From assembly GCA_902584015.1 (NCBI GenBank), contig CACHYG010000007.1, positions 1 through 44,331 of the forward strand: a stretch of 44,331 bases of DNA. The letters are read 5' to 3'. Within the stretch, counting starts at the first letter, position 1. Every line of letters begins with the position of its first letter. Shown in pieces: positions 17,758 to 24,748 of the stretch. The translations under genes and the position numbers were made by a program. The stretch comes from an uncultured Pelagibacteraceae bacterium. GTDB lineage: Bacteria > Pseudomonadota > Alphaproteobacteria > Pelagibacterales > Pelagibacteraceae. The notes below the pieces were generated by a model. That model was not told the origin of the DNA. It saw only the letters and a program-made list of their open reading frames with translations, and made no database searches.

Positions 17758-18647
17758 TGGATTGGGATAAATTAAAAATCTTTCATGCTGTGGCGGAAGC
17801 TGGAAGTTTTACAAGTGCGACAGTAATTTTAAATTTAAGCCAGTCTGCAATAAGTAGACAAATACAATCATTAGAGGATGACTTAAAAGTTAAATTATTT
17901 GAGAGACATGCAAGAGGCTTAACTCTCACAGAAAATGGAGAATATGTCTATAAAACTGCACATGAGGTTATAAGCAAATTAAAAGAGGTTGAAACCTCAT
18001 TAGGTGACCAAAAAAACAAACCAACAGGTAAAATCACCATTACTACAGTTAGAAGTTTTGGCACACATTGGTTAACTCCAAGAATACAAGAATTTATGCA
18101 ACTTCACCCAGAAATGGAAGTTGAGCTTATTTTTGATGATAAAGAGCTAGATTTAAGTACCAGACAAGCCGATATTGGTATTTTTATGCGAAGACCAAAA
18201 CAATTAAACTACATTCAAAAAAAATTAATGGATATTAATTACCATATTTACGGCTCTAATTCTTATTTAGAAAAATATGGTATGCCTAAAAGCATAGCTG
18301 ACTTGAATAAACATAAATTTATATCTTTTGGAAAAGGAACGCCTTCTCCAGTTTATAATCCAGATTGGGCAGTTAAAATTGGCATGAAAGATTCAAAAAA
18401 AAGAAAATCAATTATGAAAGTTAACAGCGTAATGGGACTACTGTTGGCTGTTGAGAGCGGAGTGGGTTTAGCAGCATTACCTGATTATTTAGTTTTTCAG
18501 TCAAAAAACTTGATTAAAGTCCTCCCAAAAGTTGAGGGACCAATAACTGAGGCTCATTTTGTATACCCTCAATCTTTAAAAAATGTTGCTAGGGTTCAAG
18601 CATTTAGAAATTTTTTATATAGTAAAATTTCCGAGTGGAAATTTTAA
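17757..18647 (+). CDS. LysR-family transcriptional regulator
   Basis: A 296-residue regulator with an N-terminal winged HTH (LKIFHAVAEAGSFTSATVIL then SQSAISRQIQSLEDDLKVKLFERHARGLTLTENG, quoted as blocks) and a C-terminal inducer-binding domain from about residue 90. The start shares one base with the acuI stop, unlike the usual divergent LysR arrangement, so regulator and enzyme are made together. It plausibly senses acrylate, DMSP or a product of AcuI and controls that gene and others (inference). The next gene downstream is behind its own iron-regulated promoter. Confidence 0.93.
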   Translation: MDWDKLKIFHAVAEAGSFTSATVILNLSQSAISRQIQSLEDDLKVKLFERHARGLTLTENGEYVYKTAHEVISKLKEVETSLGDQKNKPTGKITITTVRSFGTHWLTPRIQEFMQLHPEMEVELIFDDKELDLSTRQADIGIFMRRPKQLNYIQKKLMDINYHIYGSNSYLEKYGMPKSIADLNKHKFISFGKGTPSPVYNPDWAVKIGMKDSKKRKSIMKVNSVMGLLLAVESGVGLAALPDYLVFQSKNLIKVLPKVEGPITEAHFVYPQSLKNVARVQAFRNFLYSKISEWKF

Positions 18648-18696
18648 AAAAAAACCATTAAATCAGACGTTTTTAATTAGAGCAGATTGACGCAAC

Positions 18697-18711
18697 TGAT
18701 AATCATTCTCA
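18697..18711. promoter_or_regulatory. Fur-box / Iron-Rhodo-box operator
   Basis: TGATAATCATTCTCA matches the 7-1-7 Fur site (TGATAAT-N-ATTATCA) at 13 of 14 symmetric positions and also has the TGA-N9-TCA pattern of the alphaproteobacterial RirA/Iron-Rhodo box. It overlaps or abuts the -35 element of the ferric transporter promoter, where a bound repressor would block RNA polymerase when iron is plentiful. Confidence 0.7.
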
Positions 18712-18740
18712 TTGCAAACAGTTATCAATTGCAATATAAA
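18712..18740 (+). promoter_or_regulatory. Sigma70-type promoter of the iron transporter operon
   Basis: TTGCAA at 18712-18717 and TATAAA at 18735-18740 are exactly 17 bp apart. The region also holds an inverted repeat ATTGCAA (18711-18717) and TTGCAAT (18729-18735) flanking the spacer. A GAGGAA ribosome site lies at 18764-18769, ahead of the ATG at 18775. Confidence 0.6.
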
Positions 18741-18774
18741 CAACGCATAATTTAATTAACACTGAGGAAATTAA

Positions 18775-19803
18775 ATGAAAAAAATAACAATTTCTGCATT
18801 GATTACAATTTTATTTGCTTCGACTTTCGCTATTGCAAATGAAGTCAACATATTCAATGCAAGACACTATAAAGCAGACGGAGAGCTTTACAGTAAATTT
18901 ACCAACTTGACTGGAATAAAAGTAAACTTGATAAACGGAAAATCAGGTGCTTTGGAAAAAAGAATACTTGAGGAAGGTGCTGATGCTACTGCAGACCTTT
19001 ACATCACAGCAGATGCTGGAAGATGCGGTGCTATGGATAAAAAAGGAGCACTTCAAGGCGGTTTAACTTCTGCTGCTATAAAAGCAGCTGTTCCAAAAAG
19101 TTTTCGAACAAATAAGTGGGTTGGTATCGCAAAAAGAGCAAGAATAATTTATTACTCGCCTGAAAGAGTTACTGGCGCTGAATTATCTGGAATGACTTAT
19201 GAGGGTTTAGCAGATCCTAAATGGAAAGGTAGATTAGTAATAAGGAAGTCTAGTAACATCTATAATAAATCACTTGTTGCTTCATTAATTAAAAACAATG
19301 GAAAAGCCGCAACGGCTGCATGGGCTGAAGGTGTTGTAGCAAATATGGCGAGAACACCTGAAGGCAATGATAGAGCACAAATTATGGCAGTTGCTGCTGG
19401 TGAAGCTGATATTGCTGTAGCGAATACTTACTACTTAGCACTCATGTTATCCGGTAAAAAAGGCGCAGAGCAACAAGAAGCTGCAAAAAAAGTTAAAGCT
19501 TTTTTCCCTAACCAAAATGATAGAGGAACACACATGAATGTTAGTTGTGCAGCTTTAGTAAAAGGTGCGCCTAATAAAACTAATGCAATTAAACTTGTAG
19601 AGTTTTTATTAACCCCAGAGTCTCAAGAGCATTTTACAAATAATACTTTTGAGTTTCCAATGATTGATGGTGTTTCTCCAAGTCCATTAGTAGTAAATAA
19701 TTTAGGATTAGATTTCAAACAAGATATGAAAACTAAGCTTTCGTCTTATGGAAAAAATCAAGCTGCTGCAGTAGAGGTAATGACAGATGCTGGATGGAAA
19801 TAA
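18775..19803 (+). CDS. fbpA: Ferric iron ABC transporter, periplasmic substrate-binding protein (FutA/FbpA type)
   Basis: A 342-residue binding protein with a signal peptide (about 1-21, ending STFAIANEV). The mature part has the ferric-binding fold signature: VNIFNARHYKADGELYSKF, LYITADAGRCGAM, RARIIYYSPERV and the tyrosine ligand pair in VANTYYLALML. Length and ends match FutA/FbpA/SfuA. It delivers Fe(III) to the permease-ATPase pair downstream. The Fur-box promoter in front supports iron as the substrate. Between this gene and the permease gene lie a 56-codon ORF and a strong stem-loop. Confidence 0.93.
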   Translation: MKKITISALITILFASTFAIANEVNIFNARHYKADGELYSKFTNLTGIKVNLINGKSGALEKRILEEGADATADLYITADAGRCGAMDKKGALQGGLTSAAIKAAVPKSFRTNKWVGIAKRARIIYYSPERVTGAELSGMTYEGLADPKWKGRLVIRKSSNIYNKSLVASLIKNNGKAATAAWAEGVVANMARTPEGNDRAQIMAVAAGEADIAVANTYYLALMLSGKKGAEQQEAAKKVKAFFPNQNDRGTHMNVSCAALVKGAPNKTNAIKLVEFLLTPESQEHFTNNTFEFPMIDGVSPSPLVVNNLGLDFKQDMKTKLSSYGKNQAAAVEVMTDAGWK

Positions 19804-19807
19804 TTAG

Positions 19808-19978
19808 ATGAATAAAAAAAATTTATTTGAAATTGATTTAAATAAATCTACTAAAGCATGCGATCCGTGTGCTTTAGAGTGTGAAAAAATCAATGAAAAA
19901 ATAAATAAAAGAAAGTTATCTGAGCTCAAAAACAAAGAGGTTTCACACATCCTTAGCGTTTTTGAAGACAAGAAGTAA
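19808..19978 (+). CDS. Small 56-residue cysteine-containing protein in the iron operon
   Basis: An ATG at 19808, 4 bp after the binding-protein stop, opens a 56-codon reading frame. The peptide begins MNKKNLFEIDLNKSTKAC and carries CDPCALEC (Cys-x2-Cys-x4-Cys), then a charged, probably helical stretch EKINEKINKRKLSELKNKE. It has no signal peptide or transmembrane segment. Family unknown. The placement inside a ferric-uptake operon and the three clustered cysteines suggest a small metal-binding or redox protein (inference). It is short enough for chance, but position, spacing and normal codon use favour a real gene. Confidence 0.6.
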   Translation: MNKKNLFEIDLNKSTKACDPCALECEKINEKINKRKLSELKNKEVSHILSVFEDKK

Positions 19979-19997
19979 TTTTCTTTACTCACAAACA

Positions 19998-20060
19998 AGG
20001 TTCGTAACTATTTGGTATTACCCCCTTTTAGTTACGAGCCTTTAGTATTATAAGGGTAAT
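19998..20060 (+). promoter_or_regulatory. Stem-loop with loop-to-SD complementarity (candidate pseudoknot) before the permease gene
   Basis: Arms AGGTTCGTAACTA (19998-20010) and TAGTTACGAGCCT (20029-20041) form a 13 bp stem with one G-U pair and an 18-base loop. The loop contains ATTACCC (20017-20023), exactly complementary to GGGTAAT (20054-20060), which holds the Shine-Dalgarno AAGGG of the TTG-start permease gene at 20064. The two helices are compatible in an H-type pseudoknot. A simpler reading is a partial terminator or mRNA-stabilising hairpin after the binding-protein gene, although no U-tract follows. Confidence 0.55.
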
Positions 20061-20063
20061 ATT

Positions 20064-21689
20064 TTGACAAAAAAATTTAATATTTGGTTTGTGTTATCAT
20101 TTGCAATCTCATTGTTTGTTTGCATCCCTATTATAACTGTTTTTTCAAGTTTCTTTCAAAACACTTCAAACTATTATGAAATTTTAAAAGATACTTTTTT
20201 AATTGAGTACATTCTAAATTCATTAACTTTACTTGTATTGGTTTTAATTTTCACATTTATGTTAGGAACCGGAACTGCTTATTTGGTATCATTTTTTAAA
20301 TTTCCTTTAAGTGATTTTTTTAAATGGGCATTAATTTTATCTTTTGCTGTTCCACCATATATTTATGCTTATTCTTTAACGGCCTTCTTTGATAATTATG
20401 GTACTGCCTTTACTATTCTGACAAATTTACTAGGTGAAGGTGAATATAATAAAATTATTCCAAAATTTAATGGAATGTTTGGTGCAGTTTTATCAATGAC
20501 ATTTTCTCTTTTTGCTTATGTATTCATACTCTCAAGAGCATCATTTTTGTATCAATCACAAAACCTAATTGATTTAGGAAAAAACCTCGGTTTTTCAAGA
20601 TTTAAATCGTTTTTTAAGATAATATTACCAGCAGCTAGGCCTGCTATTGTTGCTGGCTTATCTCTTGTGGCAATGGAAACATTAGCAGAATTTGGTGCAG
20701 TAGATTTTTTTTCTATAAATACATTAACAACAGGCATTTATAATTCTTGGATTGCTTTTGACGATCTTGCATTTGCCAATAGAATAGCTTCATTTCTATT
20801 ACTGTTTATATTTTCTCTTTTTATAATAGAAAATTTATCAAGAAGAAAAGCCAAGTATCACTTCAATATCAAAGGTGGATTTAAGCAGAAAGAAAAGATC
20901 AAACTTAAAGGTTCAAAGTCTTTTTTTGCATTTGTGTTTTGTTTTTTTGTATTTTTTATTAGCTTTATATTTCCATTTAGTCAGATGTTGTACTGGACAA
21001 TAAAATTTCCAGAAAATTTGTTTGATTTACAAATTGTCACTCTTTCTCTTAATACTCTTTATCTAGCATTACTGTCTAGCGTAGTATTGATATCGTTTTC
21101 ATTAATATCTAATTATGGAAACAGAGTAACGAATAATAAAACTTTAAATATATTATCTACTATGTCAATTTCTGGATATGCAATACCAGGGGTTATACTT
21201 GCTGTTGCATTTATAACCTTCATCGCTTGGTTTGATAATACAATAATTAAATCGTTAGGATTTTTGTCTATTAAAAAAGTCTTTTTTGGATCAATATTGG
21301 GTTTAGTTCTAGTTTACTTTATAAGATTTTATTCCTTAGCATTTAATGGCATAAAATCTGGTTATGAGAAAATTAATATTGCCGTTGACGAAAGTGCTTA
21401 TATGTTGGGTTACTCAAAAAGAAAAACATTTCTTAATATACATGTCCCATTTTTAAGAAATTCACTATTATTGATTGTAATATTAATTTCCTTAGAAATA
21501 ATAAGAGAACTACCCATAACTCTTATTTTAAGACCTTTTAATTTTGAAACCTTTGCAACAACAGCGTATATATCAGCATCTGAAGATCTACTCGAAGCAG
21601 CTGCCGTACCTTCTTTATTTTTAATTTCAATTGCTTCAATCTTTATTATAATTGCCTCTAAATATATTCTAAGAGAACATAATGAATAA
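20064..21689 (+). CDS. fbpB: Ferric iron ABC transporter permease (fused, SfuB/FbpB type)
   Basis: A 541-residue permease with about 12 membrane helices made of two homologous halves, as usual for FbpB. Each half has the cytoplasmic loop that contacts the ATPase: first NLIDLGKNLGFSRFKSFFKIILPAARPAIVAG (block LGFSRFKSFFKIILPAARP), second MLGYSKRKTFLNIHVPFLRN. The start is TTG at 20064, preceded by AAGGG at 20052-20056; no nearby ATG gives a good signal. It works with the binding protein and the overlapping ATPase gene to import Fe(III) across the inner membrane. Confidence 0.92.
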   Translation: MTKKFNIWFVLSFAISLFVCIPIITVFSSFFQNTSNYYEILKDTFLIEYILNSLTLLVLVLIFTFMLGTGTAYLVSFFKFPLSDFFKWALILSFAVPPYIYAYSLTAFFDNYGTAFTILTNLLGEGEYNKIIPKFNGMFGAVLSMTFSLFAYVFILSRASFLYQSQNLIDLGKNLGFSRFKSFFKIILPAARPAIVAGLSLVAMETLAEFGAVDFFSINTLTTGIYNSWIAFDDLAFANRIASFLLLFIFSLFIIENLSRRKAKYHFNIKGGFKQKEKIKLKGSKSFFAFVFCFFVFFISFIFPFSQMLYWTIKFPENLFDLQIVTLSLNTLYLALLSSVVLISFSLISNYGNRVTNNKTLNILSTMSISGYAIPGVILAVAFITFIAWFDNTIIKSLGFLSIKKVFFGSILGLVLVYFIRFYSLAFNGIKSGYEKINIAVDESAYMLGYSKRKTFLNIHVPFLRNSLLLIVILISLEIIRELPITLILRPFNFETFATTAYISASEDLLEAAAVPSLFLISIASIFIIIASKYILREHNE

Positions 21690-22740
21690 TTTTTTTGAAG
21701 TTGAAAACGTTGATTTTGTTGTTGGTGGAAATACAAAAGTCAAAAATATGTCATTTTCTATTGAGAAAGAGGGTGACATTGTTTGTCTATTAGGACCATC
21801 TGGAATTGGAAAAACAACTATATTGAGAGCTATAGCAGGATTAGAAAAAATAAAAAATGGCCACATAAAATTAAAAGGAAAAATTTTGTCTTCAGAAAAA
21901 ATAAATATTGAACCAGAAAATCGAAATATATCCTTAGCTTTTCAGGAAAATAGTTTGTTTCCTCATTACTCAGTAGAAAAAAATATATTATTAGGCGCTG
22001 AAAAAAATCCAGATCATAAAGATAAAAAAGTTAGTTTTAATGAGATAGTGAATTTGTTAGATATTTCAAAAATATTAAATCAGTATCCTCACCAAATTAG
22101 CGCTGGAGAGGCCCAAAGAGCTTCTCTTGCAAGATCTCTTTTATCTAAACCAGATTTACTTTTATTAGATGAGCCTTTGTCTAATGTTGATCAAAGCCAC
22201 AAAGAGGATATACAGGAAAAAATTAAAAAATTGCTCGCAAAATTAAAAATTACCACAATAATTGTAACACATGACTCCTATGAAGCTTTTTACTTAGGCA
22301 CTAAGTGTGGAATAATATTAAATAATGAACTTAAACAGTATGATGATCCCTATAATGTTTACCATCTACCTAATTCAATTGAAGTTGTTAATTTTTTAAA
22401 TAAAGGAATTTTAATACCAGCAAAAGTGACTAGTCCAAAAAGTCTTGAAAATGATGAGCTTGGAAAGATAACAGGAAATTTTGTAAAACCATTTCCACTA
22501 GGCGCAAATGTAAAACTTTTGATTCAACCCGAGGACTTAGAGCATGATGATAAAAGTAATCTCCAATTAGAAGTAGTTGATAGAAAATTTAGAGGTACAA
22601 ATTTCATTTATACATTAAAGACAATGAAAAATTTACTTTTACCTGTTTTTGTTCACTCGCATCATATTCATCAACACGATTTACAAGAAAAATTTGGGAT
22701 TAAAAGACCAATTCATATTGAGCACTTAGTTTGTTTTTGA
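21682..22740 (+). CDS. fbpC: Ferric iron ABC transporter ATP-binding protein
   Basis: A 352-residue ATPase overlapping the permease gene by 8 bp. Walker A GPSGIGKTT, Q-loop AFQENSLFPHYS, Walker B LLLLDEPLSNVD and the switch VTHDSYEAFYLG are present. The signature reads ISAGEAQRASLARSLL in place of the common LSGGQ, a mild divergence seen in some members. From about residue 240 there is a TOBE-like regulatory domain (IPAKVTSPKSL... LIQPEDLEHDDKS) that ends in an unusual His-rich block, FVHSHHIHQHD. The stop lies next to the convergent regulator gene with a single-base gap. Confidence 0.92.
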   Translation: MNNFFEVENVDFVVGGNTKVKNMSFSIEKEGDIVCLLGPSGIGKTTILRAIAGLEKIKNGHIKLKGKILSSEKINIEPENRNISLAFQENSLFPHYSVEKNILLGAEKNPDHKDKKVSFNEIVNLLDISKILNQYPHQISAGEAQRASLARSLLSKPDLLLLDEPLSNVDQSHKEDIQEKIKKLLAKLKITTIIVTHDSYEAFYLGTKCGIILNNELKQYDDPYNVYHLPNSIEVVNFLNKGILIPAKVTSPKSLENDELGKITGNFVKPFPLGANVKLLIQPEDLEHDDKSNLQLEVVDRKFRGTNFIYTLKTMKNLLLPVFVHSHHIHQHDLQEKFGIKRPIHIEHLVCF

Positions 22741-22741
22741 T

Positions 22742-24433
22742 TTATTGATCACTAACATAAACCGAGACACCTCTTGAATTTACATCTACATCAAATTTTT
22801 TATGAAGTGGTGGAAACGCTCTTTGAGAACAGTCTAATCTATCACAAGTTCTACAAGAAACACCAATAGGTATTTCAGTTTTCTTATCATTCAAGTTTAA
22901 GTTTTCGGTATATACAAAATCTTTTGCATATTTTGCTTCGCAACCCAGTCCTATTGAGAGAATACTTTTTGCTTCACCAAAACCACCAACACCTTTTTCA
23001 ACTGTTTTTGCTATACATACATATTTTTCGCCATTTGACATTTTGCTAACTGCTGCCTGGATCACTCCAGGTCTTGTGAAAGCAGAGTACACATTCCATC
23101 TTGGACATGCTCCACCATATCTTGGTATTTCAATACCTGATAAAGAAAATCTTTTTGATATATTCCCTGCTATATCAACTCTTAAGAAATGAAACGGAAC
23201 TCCAGGAAGCTTTGGATCTTGCAAACTTGTAACCCTATGAGCAATTTGCTCAAATGTTGTTGCAAATGTATTTTGTAAAAGTTCAAGATCATATTTATTT
23301 TTCATACATTCTTTATGAAAAAGTTTATAGGGCATAAGCATTGCTGCTCCACAATAATTGAGCAAAGCTACACTCGTCAGCTTTTTAGCTTCTTCGCTTG
23401 GAAAAGAAAACTTGGATAAATATTCATTTATAATACCTATAGCTCCTTCGTGTGCAATCTGCGCAGCTACAAAAAGTTTTTTTGTTTCAAGAGCAACATA
23501 ATCACTTAATAAAAGTTCACTTTTATTTTTATCAAAAAACTTAGAAAACGGTTTTCTTTCTTCTGGCAAAACGTCTTTAACTTTAATATTGAATTCCTTT
23601 TTTAAATAATTGCACAATTCCATATAAGTTGCTCTATTATTTACCTGTATTTTGTTAAAAACTGTATTGGCATAATCCTCTAATTTTGGAAAATAATTTT
23701 TATGCTCTTGTAAAAAATCAGAGACTATTTCTCCTGGGAAAGCAGCTTTTCTTTTGTCTATAATTTTACCAGATATGTTTTCAACCCTATTTACTAAATC
23801 ATGATCCTTTTGTTTATAGTTATCTCCGAGTTTTATTAGGGCTCTTGCAATTTTAGGATTAGTACTAACCAAGTCTTTTACCTCAGGACCTAATATGTCT
23901 AGATCTTCAAATAGTTGGTCGTCTAATAATTCAGAAATATTATTTTCTAAGTTTATTTCTGCTTTACTAGTTAGATCTGAAACTTGTACTCTTAATTCTT
24001 TACTTATTTTAATTAATAAATCACCATCTATATTTCTTTTTCCACTTTCTATTAAATTTAAATAACTCGGAGAAATATCTAATTGTTCAGCAAGTTTATT
24101 TGCCTGTAAACCCAATTGTCTTCTAAATGATCTAATTTTTGGGCCAATCTTTAAATCTCCCTTTTTAAGATCAGTTTTTCCAATAAATTTAGTAATGGCT
24201 TTTTTTGCGTTATCTAAATTAATTTCTTTTAAATTTTCCAGTTCTGACAACTCAATTCGGAGTTCTTGACATATCTTAAGCAAAAGATCCGCATCCACAT
24301 TTCTTTTTCCACTCTCAATAAGGTTTAGGTAGCTCGGCGATATATTTAATTGTTCAGCTAACTTATTTGCTTGGAGACCTAATTTTTTTCTGAAAACCTT
24401 AATTTTTTCGCCTATTTTATTTATATTAGTCAT
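22742..24433 (-). CDS. XRE-family regulator of the ScfR/RamB/MccR type with two HTH domains
   Basis: A 563-residue regulator. I prefer the ATG at 24433 over a TTG at 24478, since the extra residues would be encoded by operator repeats. It starts with two near-identical HTH domains (about residues 5-62 and 80-140; both contain LGLQANKLAEQL and ISPSYLNLIESGKRN). A degenerate IrrE/ImmA-peptidase-like domain follows (AAQIAHEGA instead of HExxH), then the C-terminal DUF2083 domain with CRTCDRLDCSQRAFPPLHK. Relatives control acetate, propionate and glyoxylate-shunt genes and sense acyl-CoA compounds. It is divergent from aceA, its likely target. Confidence 0.88.
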   Translation of the reverse strand: MTNINKIGEKIKVFRKKLGLQANKLAEQLNISPSYLNLIESGKRNVDADLLLKICQELRIELSELENLKEINLDNAKKAITKFIGKTDLKKGDLKIGPKIRSFRRQLGLQANKLAEQLDISPSYLNLIESGKRNIDGDLLIKISKELRVQVSDLTSKAEINLENNISELLDDQLFEDLDILGPEVKDLVSTNPKIARALIKLGDNYKQKDHDLVNRVENISGKIIDKRKAAFPGEIVSDFLQEHKNYFPKLEDYANTVFNKIQVNNRATYMELCNYLKKEFNIKVKDVLPEERKPFSKFFDKNKSELLLSDYVALETKKLFVAAQIAHEGAIGIINEYLSKFSFPSEEAKKLTSVALLNYCGAAMLMPYKLFHKECMKNKYDLELLQNTFATTFEQIAHRVTSLQDPKLPGVPFHFLRVDIAGNISKRFSLSGIEIPRYGGACPRWNVYSAFTRPGVIQAAVSKMSNGEKYVCIAKTVEKGVGGFGEAKSILSIGLGCEAKYAKDFVYTENLNLNDKKTEIPIGVSCRTCDRLDCSQRAFPPLHKKFDVDVNSRGVSVYVSDQ

Positions 24434-24436
24434 TAT

Positions 24437-24528
24437 TTGTAAATTTTGTAAATTTAAGTTTACAAAAAATTTACCCAATTTACAAGTAAAATTCAGCTTT
24501 TTACTAGATATTGTAAATTTTGTAAATT
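24437..24528. promoter_or_regulatory. Array of GTAAA/TTTAC repeats, likely operator region for the divergent regulator and aceA
   Basis: TTGTAAATTTTGTAAATT occurs twice in identical form (24437-24454 and 24511-24528). Between them are TTTACAAAAAATTTAC (24459-24474), the inverted form with a longer spacer, and TTTAC at 24479-24483 plus GTAAA at 24486-24490. In total eight GTAAA/TTTAC half-sites fill 92 bp. They resemble the TTTGCAAA-type sites known for RamB-family regulators. The tandem HTH domains of the adjacent regulator fit a site built of paired half-sites. Confidence 0.7.
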
Positions 24529-24539
24529 ATAAGACTTAC

Positions 24540-24707
24540 ATGAACGACAAAAACAAGATTAAAAACGTTGAAAACAATGCAAAAAATGCTTTTCAAGGTA
24601 ACTCAGATAGTGAGACTAAGAACGGTATTTATCTAAGAGATGATCATTGTGATTGGGGTTCAAGCGGTATGAACGAATTCACTAACGAGTTTGGTGAAAA
24701 CAGCTAG
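24540..24707 (+). CDS. Small 55-residue ORF before aceA
   Basis: An ATG at 24540, 12 bp after the last operator repeat, opens a 55-codon frame ending at 24707, 41 bp before aceA on the same strand. The peptide is hydrophilic and Asn/Asp/Glu rich, begins MNDKNKIKNVENNAKNAFQG, contains DDHCDWGSSGMNEF and has one cysteine and one tryptophan; no signal or membrane segment. There is no Shine-Dalgarno sequence, and a weak TATAAG (24528-24533) would make it leaderless. Unusually for this AT-rich DNA it uses AAC rather than AAT for most asparagines. It could be a small regulatory protein of isocitrate lyase or a leader peptide; function unknown. Confidence 0.55.
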   Translation: MNDKNKIKNVENNAKNAFQGNSDSETKNGIYLRDDHCDWGSSGMNEFTNEFGENS

Positions 24708-24748
24708 TACCTTATTTCTAGAGTAAACCAATTCAAAGGAAATAATAA

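Noticed and set aside
24434..24478. A 15-residue N-terminal extension of the aceA-facing regulator from TTG at 24478.
   Set aside because: The extension is encoded by the GTAAA repeats that look like operator DNA, and the ATG at 24433 begins directly before the first HTH domain.
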